Part shown: positions 10,003-20,136 of the stretch, one piece after another | How positions within the stretch are numbered: the first letter of the stretch is position 1 | Layout of the letters: every line of letters begins with the position of its first letter | Assembly: GCA_016710585.1 (NCBI GenBank) | Contig: JADJVN010000003.1 | Span: 310,001-374,000 of the forward strand | Length of the DNA stretch: 64,000 nt | Direction of reading: 5' to 3' | Source: Saprospiraceae bacterium | GTDB lineage: Bacteria > Bacteroidota > Bacteroidia > Chitinophagales > Saprospiraceae | Position numbers and translations under genes: made by a program | Notes under the pieces: generated by a model | The model's input: the letters and a program-made list of their open reading frames with translations, nothing else | Databases searched by the model: none | What the model was told of the DNA's origin: nothing

Positions 10003-10339
10003 AAGCCATTATGAAGAAGTACAAGGATTTATTCCCATTGATTTTCGAAGGTCTGAAGCAGGAGTAAAATATGGATTAAAAGCAAATCCTTCAGCTGTTG
10101 GTGATTATCAGTGTGGATTAGAATACCTGTAGTTTATCATGGTGCAGAAATAGAATATGAGGAGAATTATCATCCCATAAAATATAATTTGCATCCATTT
10201 ACATTAGCTGCTAGAGAGTATATCATGATTGATAAACCAATTTTGATAAAGTCCTGGTGATCATACAAGCCCGACGAGTATCGAGGAAGCGTTTGATGAT
10301 TTAGGACAGACTTTTGATGAAGTCTTTGGAAGTGGTGGA

Positions 10340-11245
10340 TTGATTGGATATTTACAAAGAAAGAAGCGAGGTCTTCGCTTTCGAGCAGAAAACTCATATG
10401 TTCGATTATATCCAAAACAGAAATATAAATTTGGTGGAGGCTCAAGGGTAAAAATGATTGCAATTAACGATAACTGGGATAAAATGCAGCACATTGAAGA
10501 TCATGGACAAAAAAATGCTATATATGCCACAAAGTATATCTATCATGAAAACAATGTGAGCACAGGTGTAGCATCGTATGAGCCAATGATAGGAAAAGAA
10601 GAAAATGCGCTTGTTAAACCTGTAAACTATTCGAGGCGAAAGGTAAATTCTATAACAATTAACAATCATCAATTGGAACCCTTCGGAGATATTTTTTATC
10701 CTGCACCTTCTGTAGTGTATTCGAAGGTTAAACTCATGTCTTCCGTTCCATATAATGTGACTCAACATGGGACAGGCTACAGTATACACGAATTTTATAC
10801 AGCTAAAGACTTTCCATGTAAGTATTCAAAAACAGATAAGTATTTTATAGGAAAGGAATTCATGGTTCCTCTACAATTTTATAATAGATCAGAACTAGCA
10901 GAGGTTGTAGTTCAAGGGTTTGCAGTAGAAGTCAATGACATGCATGGAAAACAAAAAATGCAATCGGAATATGATCAGTTTGATCACCTGATTACTAGCA
11001 CAGAAAATATTTATAAAACAAATAGCAGTGGGGATCTAGATAATTTTGCTACAATAATTAATCCTGAATCATTACAACTTCAAAATAGAATGATTGGTGT
11101 AAATCATGAAGTTATAGTCGATGCATGTAATCAAATTACCTCACAAGAAGGAGGAGGAGTTCAATTAAATATTGAGGTGTTCACCTCTCCTGCTATTCCT
11201 TTTCTCTATTTATTCCCATACCTATTATTAATCAATTTTCACTGA
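10340..11245 (+). CDS. RHS gene A segment 5
   Basis: A 301-codon piece with the strongest family signature, 'VSTGVASYEPMIGKEENA', then 'EPFGDIFYPAPSVVYSKVK', 'HGTGYSIHEFYTAKDFP' and a conserved-spacing region leading to 'MHGKQKMQSEY'. The frame is lost after about 11155; 11246-11877 carries family pieces such as 'AYDEGTGRVIVTQFDNEFE' and 'LPAYWAY' in alternating frames. Confidence 0.7.
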   Translation: MIGYLQRKKRGLRFRAENSYVRLYPKQKYKFGGGSRVKMIAINDNWDKMQHIEDHGQKNAIYATKYIYHENNVSTGVASYEPMIGKEENALVKPVNYSRRKVNSITINNHQLEPFGDIFYPAPSVVYSKVKLMSSVPYNVTQHGTGYSIHEFYTAKDFPCKYSKTDKYFIGKEFMVPLQFYNRSELAEVVVQGFAVEVNDMHGKQKMQSEYDQFDHLITSTENIYKTNSSGDLDNFATIINPESLQLQNRMIGVNHEVIVDACNQITSQEGGGVQLNIEVFTSPAIPFLYLFPYLLLINFH

Positions 11246-11877
11246 ATTTAGATCAATGACGATTACAAAATTTATAACAAGGATGGGCCTTTTAGATCGA
11301 GTCATTACAAGAAAATTTGGATCAGTGGTGGAAAATAAAAATATGGCTTATGATGAAGGAACGGGGAGAGTCATTGTGACACAATTTGATAATGAGTTTG
11401 AAAATAAAAAAATATTATAATATAGATCTACCAGCATATTGGGCTTATCCAGAATGGACATGTATCGGCAAATGAAGGAATGAAAATTTGAGTAAAAGAA
11501 TTTCTGATGGAAAGTTGCAATTAGGTAATTTACGAGATCTTCTATTTGAAGGAGATGTTTTGATTTTATCTGAAGTTAACTCAAGTGATTTATCACATAA
11601 AGTTTGGTGTCAGAGGTGAATGAAGTGAAGCTTGGTTAATCAATGATGGTGGCGAAATATTTAGAGGTGATGGAATTTATAATATTACAATAGAAAGATC
11701 CGGAAGAGAAAATTTATTATCAGCTTCCGTGGGTTCCATCATTACAACGAATAATCCACTAACTACTAGAACTTTAAATTTAAATCCATTCTGAAGTACT
11801 CAACGCTACAGCTTCAACATATAGCGATTATTGGCATACAGACAAAGCTTTTGTAAGGAGGGTTACAGGAGGAGATT

Positions 11878-12429
11878 GTGAATGCACGATTCAATCACCT
11901 TTGGGAAAAAGTTCAACCTAGATCTAATATTCTAACTATTAATTTGGATTTACGAAAACGTTCTGAAGATTTTATAGTCTTTCCAAATCGCATAGAACTA
12001 TTATTTCCATCTAGGTCATGTTCCATTAATATATCAACTCAAGATGGATCAATATTTTGTGATAGCACACTGAGAATTGAATTTAAAATGCCTGAAGGCT
12101 CAGATAGAGAATGTAGAAACGGAAATACTTTAGTAGGAACAAGTCTATGTGGACAAGGTCGTACTCAGACTTTTACCATGAATACTGATTGTATAGATCT
12201 TGTAAGTTGCAGAAGCTCGAGACCTAGTATTTCAATAGAATGTAATTCTGGAGGAGGAAATTTGAATCCATTCTTAAATGGTATTATTGGTAATTATCGA
12301 CCAGAACAAAATTATTTTATTCATACCAAGAGAACAGAAGGAAGGATAAATGAGTCAGGATATTTGGAAAGCTTTGAGCCTTTTTTGGTTGAAAGATCGA
12401 AGAAATGGTATATCAATAAATTCAAATAA
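11878..12429 (+). CDS. RHS gene A segment 6
   Basis: A 183-codon piece, Cys-containing in the middle, ending in 'NPFLNGIIGNYRPEQNYF' and 'LESFEPF', which are conserved near the C-terminal third of the family. A frameshift near 12415 hands over to the 12350-13312 frame. Confidence 0.65.
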   Translation: MNARFNHLWEKVQPRSNILTINLDLRKRSEDFIVFPNRIELLFPSRSCSINISTQDGSIFCDSTLRIEFKMPEGSDRECRNGNTLVGTSLCGQGRTQTFTMNTDCIDLVSCRSSRPSISIECNSGGGNLNPFLNGIIGNYRPEQNYFIHTKRTEGRINESGYLESFEPFLVERSKKWYINKFK

Positions 12430-13312
12430 GACTTTGTGGGAAAACGGAGACAAAATTACTAAGGTAAATTCAAGAGGAAATCCAATTGAAGTAAAAAATG
12501 CTCTAGATATACCTAGTGCAAATATTTATACATTTGGTAATTCATTGATGACCGTCAATGCTATAAATGCAAATTTATCAGATCTTGCATATGATGGTTT
12601 TGAAGACTACTCTACAGTTTTTTATTCTAGATACTCATTCGATCGGAGCACTTTTTGTAGAATACCAGAACATTTTAAATTAGATGGCACCACAGATATT
12701 GATCCAGTTGGTTTGGATATGACGGTATCACATACTGGGAATAATAGTGTTAGATTAAATGTTGGAGGAGAGGTTAAATATACTTATTCTAGCAATAGAG
12801 ACAGAACACGTCCAGAGAGAAATAATAGAATGACGAACGGGGTTTTTCGATTGGAAGATGGAGATATAAATCCTGGATTTTCGCCAGATCCTAATAAGGA
12901 ATATTATTTATCAGCTTGGGTACATGCAAATGATAGGGATAGAAGTAGTTTTGAAGATTTAGCTGAAATAAATATTAATGGAAGTGCCTATACAGCCAAT
13001 GGTGCTATAATAGATGGTTGGCAGCAAATCAGTGGGACATTTAGATTTATTGGTCGGGAGTTTGTGATGAAACTTAAAAATAATTCGAATAAACAAGTTT
13101 GGTTTGATGATGTGAGAATACACCCTTTTCATTCTAATATGGAATCATATGTCTATACACCTGAACAGTATCGTTTAAGGGCAAAATTGGATCAGAATAA
13201 CTATGCATCGTTCTATGATTATGATGCTGAAGGAAAGTTATCTCGGGAGAAAAGAGAAACAGAATTAGGAGTATATACTATAAAAGAAATTCGATCTGAA
13301 TTACCCAAATAA
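12350..13312 (+). CDS. RHS gene A segment 7: C-terminal jelly-roll and terminal motif
   Basis: The real frame from about 12415 onward. It contains 'LSDLAYDGFEDYS', a jelly-roll carbohydrate-binding-like domain ('YYLSAWVHANDR', 'WQQISGTFRF', 'VWFDDVRIHPF') and the terminal 'NNYASFYDYDAEGKLSRE', the standard end of this family. The natural stop is 13310-13312. Confidence 0.75.
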   Translation: MSQDIWKALSLFWLKDRRNGISINSNKTLWENGDKITKVNSRGNPIEVKNALDIPSANIYTFGNSLMTVNAINANLSDLAYDGFEDYSTVFYSRYSFDRSTFCRIPEHFKLDGTTDIDPVGLDMTVSHTGNNSVRLNVGGEVKYTYSSNRDRTRPERNNRMTNGVFRLEDGDINPGFSPDPNKEYYLSAWVHANDRDRSSFEDLAEININGSAYTANGAIIDGWQQISGTFRFIGREFVMKLKNNSNKQVWFDDVRIHPFHSNMESYVYTPEQYRLRAKLDQNNYASFYDYDAEGKLSREKRETELGVYTIKEIRSELPK

Positions 13313-13323
13313 AACTTATCATT

Positions 13324-14541
13324 ATGTTTAAGAAATTATTATATATTGTTATTCCAATTCTACATTGTTTATTTTTTGTAGAGAATTCATTTGGACAAAG
13401 TTATCAACAAATAGGGGATCCTGAACATCAAATAGAAATTAATGAATTAAAAAGAATTGGACTTGGTATTCAAAAATATCGCGATACAATTTATAATTCA
13501 GATAGGATTGATAAAAATGGAACAGCTGTAGTTTCTCCTAGAAAAAAAATCCTTGAATCAGCTTTAGTAATAGGATTAGTTCAACAATCTCTAGCTGTAC
13601 CATCTGAGCAATTAAATCACAACTCGACAGTTTCTTTGCTAGTGAAATATAGAAGGAATCAAAATTTATCAAGAATAGACAGTGCAAGAGTAAGATTGCA
13701 ACTTGATTACGATGGTAGAAAAGGGAGTTCATATAAAGCAAAAGATTTTATAGCTTTTGATAGTGTTGCATGGGCAGAAATCAGAATAGATAGTTTTATT
13801 AGTAATATTACTTTTCCAGAAAACTCTCATCAGTTTAAATTAACGGCTCAAATACTGGGTCAAGAGATTGAATCATCTCCTAGTTCTGCAAGAATACCAT
13901 ATAACATACAGGTGTCGAAAGAATCTGGATATATTAAGATTCAATTTGATGAACAGACTTGGGCTCAAACTTATGATTTGGAATGGAAGGTTATTGATGG
14001 GCTCTCTTCAGAAAATGAAAATTTAGAAAAAAAGGCGACTAGAATAAATATTAAAAATATAAATTATCGCATTACAATTATTTGTACAAAAGGTAAATTT
14101 GTTGCTCGAGTCAGAGGAAGAACATTAAAAGAAGATAAAACAATATATGTAGGACCTTGGTCAGACAATAGTACTATACTTACAATAAACGAATCTGAAG
14201 CTTTCGAAAAAGATAAAAAACCATGGCAATATACAGTCCAATATGCAGACGAAGGATTTCGATCAGATGTCGTTACATTTTATGATGGTACTGGAAAAGT
14301 GAGGCAGAGTTTAACGAAATCAAATACAAAAGGCCAACATCTAATTGCAGCCGAAAAATATTATGATTTTCACGGAAGACCTGTTATACAAAGTTTATTG
14401 ACACCATTAAAGCCAAAAGAAAAAATAAATATTTACGGGAGATCTTCTAGCATTATTCTTCCGAGAAATTCAAGAAGCGAAACAACTTTGACATCGATCC
14501 CTCAGAATGTGGTGCAAAAGAAATTATTGCCAAAAAAATGA
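13324..14541 (+). CDS. RHS gene B segment 1: signal peptide, FN3-like and DUF6443-like region
   Basis: A 405-codon piece with a clear signal peptide cleaved after 'NSFGQ'. Near its end it has 'WQYTVQYADEGFRSDVVTFYDG' in shortened family form (Tyr-Asp-Gly, then 'GKVRQSLT') and 'EKYYDFHGRPVIQSL'. The frame is lost near 14485; the other frame reads 'FDIDPSECGAKEIIAKK'. Confidence 0.75.
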   Translation: MFKKLLYIVIPILHCLFFVENSFGQSYQQIGDPEHQIEINELKRIGLGIQKYRDTIYNSDRIDKNGTAVVSPRKKILESALVIGLVQQSLAVPSEQLNHNSTVSLLVKYRRNQNLSRIDSARVRLQLDYDGRKGSSYKAKDFIAFDSVAWAEIRIDSFISNITFPENSHQFKLTAQILGQEIESSPSSARIPYNIQVSKESGYIKIQFDEQTWAQTYDLEWKVIDGLSSENENLEKKATRINIKNINYRITIICTKGKFVARVRGRTLKEDKTIYVGPWSDNSTILTINESEAFEKDKKPWQYTVQYADEGFRSDVVTFYDGTGKVRQSLTKSNTKGQHLIAAEKYYDFHGRPVIQSLLTPLKPKEKINIYGRSSSIILPRNSRSETTLTSIPQNVVQKKLLPKK

Positions 14542-15314
14542 GTAATCAATCAGGTGCTGGAAAGTATTATAGCGCAAACAATGATGTAGCAAATTTACAT
14601 AGAGATGAAATACCGGATGCCAATGGATACCCTTTTATACAAGTAGAATATACGCCGGATAATACAGGAAGAATAAAAAGATCGGGACTTGCAGGAGAAT
14701 CATTCCAGATTGGCTCGGGCAAAGAGACAAAATATTTTTATTCAATCCCTTCACAGGAAGAATTATATAGACTCTTTGGATCCGAAGTGGGAGATGCTAA
14801 TAAATACACAAAGCAAATAATCCAGAATTCAGATGGGCAGCTTGTTATCTCTTATATAAATCCAAATGGTCAAGTAGTTGCTACAGGACTTGCAGGAAAT
14901 AAACCAGAAAACCTAGAGTTGCTACCTGATCAAGAAACTCCTATTGTAAGCAAAATTCGAATCAATAGATCTAATCAAAGTAATGATTTTGAAAGAGGTA
15001 AAACTGAAGTCTCGAAGGTTGTTTTTGTGGAAACAGAGGGAGGAAATCTTAGACTCAAATATAGTATAAATACTGAACAATTTAACAAAACACTATGCGC
15101 CCATAGTATATGTTATGACTGTCCTAAAACAATCAAACTAAAATTGTCTAATGCCTGTGGCAAAATTTTATTGGAAAAGATTATAATTATTGGACCAGTA
15201 AATGATACAAGAATTGAAACCTGTGAAGCTTCTAGAATTCCTTCTATTGATACTATAATTTCAGGATTAGCAATGGGAGAATATTATTTTTCCAAAAGAG
15301 GTAATCATTCGTGA
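14538..15314 (+). CDS. RHS gene B segment 2
   Basis: A 258-codon piece with 'AGKYYSANND', 'IPDANGYPFIQVEYTPDNTG', 'GSGKETKYFYSIP' and 'SYINPNGQVVATGLAG', all conserved in the DUF6443/RHS family. Broken near 15297; 15298-15520 continues in other frames with cysteines ('CIPCEYSILDGLP'). Confidence 0.7.
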   Translation: MSNQSGAGKYYSANNDVANLHRDEIPDANGYPFIQVEYTPDNTGRIKRSGLAGESFQIGSGKETKYFYSIPSQEELYRLFGSEVGDANKYTKQIIQNSDGQLVISYINPNGQVVATGLAGNKPENLELLPDQETPIVSKIRINRSNQSNDFERGKTEVSKVVFVETEGGNLRLKYSINTEQFNKTLCAHSICYDCPKTIKLKLSNACGKILLEKIIIIGPVNDTRIETCEASRIPSIDTIISGLAMGEYYFSKRGNHS

Positions 15315-15707
15315 AGAAGCAAGAGAAGACTATGCTCTAGATTTTGTAAGTAGAGATACAGCCTGCTACAATCCAAATATTCCAAGACCTTTACCATGTG
15401 TTGATTCTGATCAATGTATTCCATGTGAATATTCAATACTGGATGGATTACCTACTAGAACTCCTGCATCAAATCCTCTTTGTTCTCGAAATTGTAATCA
15501 ATCAAATTATAATTTTGATATGGAACATTTTACTATGATGGTTGGAGATATGATGCCTGGTGGAAAATATGGCTCAATTAATTTTGGAACTACGGTATCG
15601 GATTCAATAAGAGTTTCAGTTTTCAATTCTAATATAATTTATGGAGCAATTCCATTTACAATGATATTCCATTTGGATATAAAGAACCTGATGGATCCAT
15701 ATCTTGG

Positions 15708-16127
15708 GTGGATGTTACAGATGCAAATGAGAGTGATTATATTGCAACAGCTCCAATAGATCAATATAAAAATGAAAGAGGAAGAAAATATACAATTCCA
15801 CAAAACATTAGTAATCTTGAAATACTAAGAACAGTGTGGAAAGAAACATGGTCTGAATTATTGGTTCAATTTCATCCAGAATTTCCATTATTACAATGGA
15901 ATAATGACAAAAGTTCAAGTATTAGGTTTGATCGAGAGATGAAAAAGGTAGAAAAATTTGATCAAGCAGTGACAGAAGGATTTATTAGAACAGATGCTTT
16001 GTTAGATCTCGCTTATATAAGAAGAGATCCTTTTTTTGCATCTACTGAGCCGAGCATTCAAGAAGTTTTTTTACAAAAATTGAATCGATCCGCGCCGCTT
16101 TCATCCAGTCTATATCTCAATATATGA
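15708..16127 (+). CDS. RHS gene B segment 3
   Basis: A 139-codon piece containing 'WSELLVQFHPEFPLLQW', a conserved central block of the family ('FHPE..YL.W'). The upstream piece 15520-15660 ('MMVGDMMPGGKYGS') is in another frame. The frame is lost again near 16100. Confidence 0.6.
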   Translation: MDVTDANESDYIATAPIDQYKNERGRKYTIPQNISNLEILRTVWKETWSELLVQFHPEFPLLQWNNDKSSSIRFDREMKKVEKFDQAVTEGFIRTDALLDLAYIRRDPFFASTEPSIQEVFLQKLNRSAPLSSSLYLNI

Positions 16128-16143
16128 ATCACTAATATCGCAG

Positions 16144-16791
16144 ATGTTCTGCAATGCTCCCTTTTATAATGATCCATCAAATATGCGAAATTGTGTGACT
16201 CAAAATACAAATAAGTTATCTGAATTGAATGAAGAAGCTAAGCAATATTGTTGGACTACTTTTAAAGCCATCTATCAAGATGCCAAACAAAGAATAGTAG
16301 ATAGTATTCGTCAGGAATTTTTAGTAGCACAATTTAATTCTACAACAGAAGTAAATAAAAGAAGAATCCAAGCTTGCCTATGTGTAGGTAAAAATGAATC
16401 TGGCAGTTGCAATAATTGTCCAACAGAAACCCCATCTCGATTAATCTCAAGATATTATGCAAAGATGAAGACTTGCTTTGAACATGCTCGATGTAATACA
16501 TTAAATAATATTACAATTGATGGTAGATTAATGAATTTAAATACAGCTGTAAATTATTCAAAAGCCAAATTCATATTAAGCTGTGGCAAATCTCCAAAAT
16601 CTATTGTGTTATTAACATTTTTAAATGCCTTGGTCGTTGATCAAAATCAGGAGGGGAATAAATTTTCTAATTCTAAAGTAAATTTAAATGATATTCCTCC
16701 CACCATTTTGCTAGAACTAATTGTAAATTTTTTACCAAATAGAAAAAAAAAAATATACATGGTGGAGTGTGATAGAAAGAAATATTCTTAA
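16144..16791 (+). CDS. RHS gene B segment 4: Cys-rich central region
   Basis: A 215-codon piece with many cysteines and helical stretches ('CWTTFKAIYQDAKQRIVDSI'). It ends artificially after the A11 run at about 16742-16752; the following frame reads 'WWSVIERNILKA' into the next segment. Confidence 0.65.
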   Translation: MFCNAPFYNDPSNMRNCVTQNTNKLSELNEEAKQYCWTTFKAIYQDAKQRIVDSIRQEFLVAQFNSTTEVNKRRIQACLCVGKNESGSCNNCPTETPSRLISRYYAKMKTCFEHARCNTLNNITIDGRLMNLNTAVNYSKAKFILSCGKSPKSIVLLTFLNALVVDQNQEGNKFSNSKVNLNDIPPTILLELIVNFLPNRKKKIYMVECDRKKYS

Positions 16792-18127
16792 AGCTATAAT
16801 TAAAGATGATCTAGGCGTAAATCAAATTGAGTTTAAGTTTAATAAATCAGATTCATTGCAATGGAGAGAAATTATATATTTTGGTTGTATTGAAAAAAAT
16901 CAGAAAAAGACAGGTGAATTTATTCTCACTGCCTTTGATGCAAATAGTCGAGCACGTAAAGTTTATTTAGAAGTTCCAATGAGTCTTTTTAATGATATAA
17001 ATAATGTAGACCAAGAATGGGCTGAAATCTTAAAAATAAATGGTAAAGAAAACATGCCAAATAAACCAGCAAAAGATGCATTATGTTGTATCAATCATTT
17101 GATTCCAGATGTTGAAGTTCGAAGCAAATGTGAAGAATCAAATTTGGAAAATTATAGTGCGGCTATTGTCGCTGCAAAAATAGAGCGGGCCAGATTTATT
17201 TATGATAGTGTTAAACTTGCCTATACTAAAAAATGCCTCTTAGGTGCTACTGAGAATTGCCAAATTGAAATCGAGCAAAAATCATATTATTTTACTCTTT
17301 ACTATTATGATCAAGCAGGAAATCTTACAAAAACTGTACCCCCAGAAGCTGTGAGAACAATGGATGTAAATAGGAGCATTACTGATACATCATTTCCGCC
17401 TCACGATATTGAACTTGTGACATTATATAGCTATAATTCTTTGAATAAGAAACTTTCACGTTTGTCCCCAGATGGAGGAAGGACTCTTTATGCCTATGAT
17501 GAATTGGGAAGAGCGGTATTAACACAAGATGCTGTGCTTAGAGAAAGCAATGAAGCAAATTATGTTAAGTATGATCTACAAGGAAGACTTGTTGAGGGAG
17601 GAAATGTTCAACTATTTAATAATCTCAATACAATTATGGATGAAGGTAAAATAAAATATGCTGCTTTTAGAAGTGAATTGGATAATCGGGCTACAATAAA
17701 AAATGATTATGTCGTCACTAGTTTTGATAGACCCACAGAAGAAAGAGCGGTATTATCAAAATTTGAAAATTCTCAACAGTCCAATTTGCGAAATCGAATA
17801 TCTTCAGTGAAATATTATGGTACTGGAACAAATTTACAGCATGCCATATACTTTGATTACGATGTTGCAGGAAATATGAAGGAAATAGTTCAAGATTTTG
17901 CAAACCTACAATCAATGACAGAATTGAATTCAGAACTTGCGACTCATCACAGATTCAAAAGTATTCGTTACAAATATAATATTTTTACAGGAAAGGTAAA
18001 TCAGATTGCATATCAAGAAGGAAACTCAGATCAGTTTTACAGATGGTATGTCTATGATGCAAATCAACAAATCACTGCTGTAAAACAGGATTTAATAAAT
18101 GGGAACCAGAAATCTATAAAGACATAG
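16769..18127 (+). CDS. RHS gene B segment 5: YD-like repeats
   Basis: A 452-codon piece with 'FTLYYYDQAGNLTKTVPPE', 'VTLYSYNSLNKKLSRLSPDG', 'LYAYDELGRAVLTQDA', 'VKYDLQGRLVEGG' and 'IYFDYDVAGNMKEI', which are RHS/YD repeat units of the shell. Between 18118 and 18495 the frame changes several times, through 'YMHGPIAQSIFG' and 'FDLAYTINSWLKNVN'. Confidence 0.8.
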   Translation: MIERNILKAIIKDDLGVNQIEFKFNKSDSLQWREIIYFGCIEKNQKKTGEFILTAFDANSRARKVYLEVPMSLFNDINNVDQEWAEILKINGKENMPNKPAKDALCCINHLIPDVEVRSKCEESNLENYSAAIVAAKIERARFIYDSVKLAYTKKCLLGATENCQIEIEQKSYYFTLYYYDQAGNLTKTVPPEAVRTMDVNRSITDTSFPPHDIELVTLYSYNSLNKKLSRLSPDGGRTLYAYDELGRAVLTQDAVLRESNEANYVKYDLQGRLVEGGNVQLFNNLNTIMDEGKIKYAAFRSELDNRATIKNDYVVTSFDRPTEERAVLSKFENSQQSNLRNRISSVKYYGTGTNLQHAIYFDYDVAGNMKEIVQDFANLQSMTELNSELATHHRFKSIRYKYNIFTGKVNQIAYQEGNSDQFYRWYVYDANQQITAVKQDLINGNQKSIKT

Positions 18128-18494
18128 ATGTTAAATATCAATACTACATGCATGGACCAATAGCGCAAAGTATTTTTGGAATGGAGAATATTCAATCATT
18201 TGATCTAGCATATACAATCAATAGTTGGCTTAAGAATGTAAACCATAATATATCTCAAGAATCAAATTGTTTGCCAGATGTTTTGGATTACAGTTTGGAT
18301 TATTTTCAGGGTGATTATAAGGAATAGCCGATCCTGTTTCAGCATCTTTTCAGGGCTCAATTATATTCTGGAAACATCTCAGGTATTAAAATATTTAATC
18401 GAGGACTAGACACAGATATTCGCACCAATCAATATAAGTTTGATCAGTTGAATCGTTTGGCCAATCTCGCACAAATAATTTAGACGCATATAGA

Positions 18495-19061
18495 ATGGAT
18501 CTCACTTATGATAAAAATGGAAATATCCAGACTTTGGATCGATATGATGGATCTTCCAGTAAATTTGACCAATTAACTTATCGATATGATACGAGAAAGA
18601 AGAATCGATTGCTTTTTATTGAAGATGATGCCAGACCAATGCATCCTGAACCAATGAAGGATTTGACTAACCAATCACCCAATAATTATCAGTATGATGC
18701 AAAGGGAAGACTTATCAGAGATGCATCAGAGGGCAATATGAGTTTGCAATGGAACTCAACTGATAAATTGAGACAGATGGTTAATGAATCTGGGACTAGT
18801 AATATGTTTTATGATGTAATGGGAAGACGTACCATAAAAGAGATCAGGTCACGAGACGGACAAACTGAAAGTGAATTTACAGTGAGAGATTTTGCAGGAA
18901 ATGTTTTTGCAGAATATTCTTTAGATAATCATGGTATCACATTAAAATCGATTCCAATCTATTCTGGCTCAAGAATTGGCTCTAATGAAATGGACACTTT
19001 AATTGGTACGGCATTTCAAAACCGATGGGGTCAATACCGAGGCAAAAACTATATGAATTAA
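18495..19061 (+). CDS. RHS gene B segment 6: terminal YD repeats
   Basis: A 188-codon piece with 'MDLTYDKNGNIQTLDRYDG', 'NNYQYDAKGRLIRDAS' and 'NMFYDVMGRRTIKEIRS'. Broken near 19040; 19062-19168 continues in other frames to the RHS core. Confidence 0.75.
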   Translation: MDLTYDKNGNIQTLDRYDGSSSKFDQLTYRYDTRKKNRLLFIEDDARPMHPEPMKDLTNQSPNNYQYDAKGRLIRDASEGNMSLQWNSTDKLRQMVNESGTSNMFYDVMGRRTIKEIRSRDGQTESEFTVRDFAGNVFAEYSLDNHGITLKSIPIYSGSRIGSNEMDTLIGTAFQNRWGQYRGKNYMN

Positions 19062-19167
19062 AGAATCAAATTGGGGACATCAATGTATTGGTCACAGACC
19101 GTAAAATTCCTGATGCTGCAGTTTATACATCAGATATTAAAAAGCCACCGAATATTATCCATTCGGG

Positions 19168-20136
19168 ATGATCATGCCAGGTCGAGATTCTTCACGTAAT
19201 GATTACCGATATGGATTCCAAGGTATGGAGCAGGATGATAATTTTAAAGGTAGAGGTAATTCAATTTCTACAGAATTCAGGCAATACGATCCTAGAGTAG
19301 CCAGATGGTTGAGTGTGGATCCAATGGAAGAGAAGTATCCAGCTTGGTCAAATTTTGTAGCTTTTGATAATAATCCAATTAATTTAGTAGATCCGAAAGG
19401 GAGTCAATCAGCTCCAACAACTTCTCCTGCTGGAGTTGCTCCTCAAACACAAAGTTCACAAGCACAGACAGCAACTTCGGATGTGCAACAAAGAGTAGTT
19501 CCATTAGCAAGAAGCTTACCTCGTCGACCAAGACTTGTAAGACCTGGCTCAACTTCAATAGGACAGGTTGGAATCCAAAGTGTAACTGGATCCCAAACCG
19601 CAGGAGAAGTAGGAAGTGGATTTTTACCATTTGATGTTCCTATACCTACTGTTGAAGAAGAATCAGAAGTTCCACAAACTGCTCAAGAAAGAACTGTAGC
19701 TGTAAGAGGTACTGTAATTGAAATAGCACATATAGCACGTGAAGCTATTTTTGAAGGTTTAACTCCTGCTGCAATGTTAAGTCAGTTTACAAGAATAATA
19801 TCTGGATACTGGGCAACTATTGTTAATTCCCAGAGATTACAAGTATATGCTGGGCAGAATACAGGATTTGCATATTTTTTAACTTTAGCAGCACATAGAG
19901 CCGGCACTGGTCAGGATCTTCTGCAATCAAGTGATATAGGAGCAACAAATTCACTTACTGCGCATTTGTTTCCTTATCAGAGTGGTCGCGTTATTGCAGG
20001 TCAAAGAGTAGCATTTAGACAAGTACATAATTTATTATCAAAGCTGAGAGAGCAATTAGGAAGCGAAAGGTTAAATCAATTATTAATTGCATTAAGGACA
20101 CCAGAAATACTTGGGGTACTGCAGATAGGATTTTAG
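19168..20136 (+). CDS. RHS gene B segment 7: RHS core and C-terminal tip
   Basis: Begins 'GRDSSRNDYRYGFQGMEQDD' and contains the RHS-associated core 'FRQYDPRVARWLSVDP' and 'NNPINLVDPKG' at residues of about 36-78. Downstream is a Ser/Thr/Gln/Pro-rich linker, then an Ala/Gln-rich helical region ('SQFTRIISGYWATIVNSQ', 'AYFLTLAAHRAGTGQDLL', 'VHNLLSKLREQLGSERL'). A frameshift near 20120 hides the last residues ('TADRILDLTGIRERGREAAA') before the TAA at 20196. No known toxin motif is apparent to me. Confidence 0.75.
   Translation: MIMPGRDSSRNDYRYGFQGMEQDDNFKGRGNSISTEFRQYDPRVARWLSVDPMEEKYPAWSNFVAFDNNPINLVDPKGSQSAPTTSPAGVAPQTQSSQAQTATSDVQQRVVPLARSLPRRPRLVRPGSTSIGQVGIQSVTGSQTAGEVGSGFLPFDVPIPTVEEESEVPQTAQERTVAVRGTVIEIAHIAREAIFEGLTPAAMLSQFTRIISGYWATIVNSQRLQVYAGQNTGFAYFLTLAAHRAGTGQDLLQSSDIGATNSLTAHLFPYQSGRVIAGQRVAFRQVHNLLSKLREQLGSERLNQLLIALRTPEILGVLQIGF

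Larger units (their letters stand above)
6882..13312 (+). pseudogene. RHS-associated giant protein A (shell-like N-terminal partner), many frameshifts
   Basis: One gene of about 6.4 kb (roughly 2,140 codons) broken by at least ten small indels. The readable segments, listed separately, follow the order of a known family of giant Bacteroidota secreted proteins. It starts with a signal-type N-terminus and 'FTSPNSNNLVNLATGDFNYS', a SpvB/RHS-like opening followed by 'VGLGWSLNAGSVNR'. Next come a Gly-rich stretch, 'HDFNRANEGVYF' and a 'DEGG..FQYHFGLPAYNNF' block. These lead to 'GVASYEPMIGKEENA' with 'YPAPSVVYSKVKL', 'NPFLNGIIGNYRPEQNY', a carbohydrate-binding-like jelly-roll, and a terminal 'NYASFYDYDAEGKLSREKRE'. 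That last motif is the usual end of the family immediately upstream of an RHS-core gene, as here (12 bases before gene B). The architecture recalls the TcB/TcC split of Tc toxins, which is my inference. Breaks are treated as probable sequence errors. Confidence 0.75.

Noticed and set aside
9960..10340. Possible gene boundary inside RHS gene A
   Set aside because: Family motifs continue on both sides in the right order; the interruption is a run of indels, not a new start.
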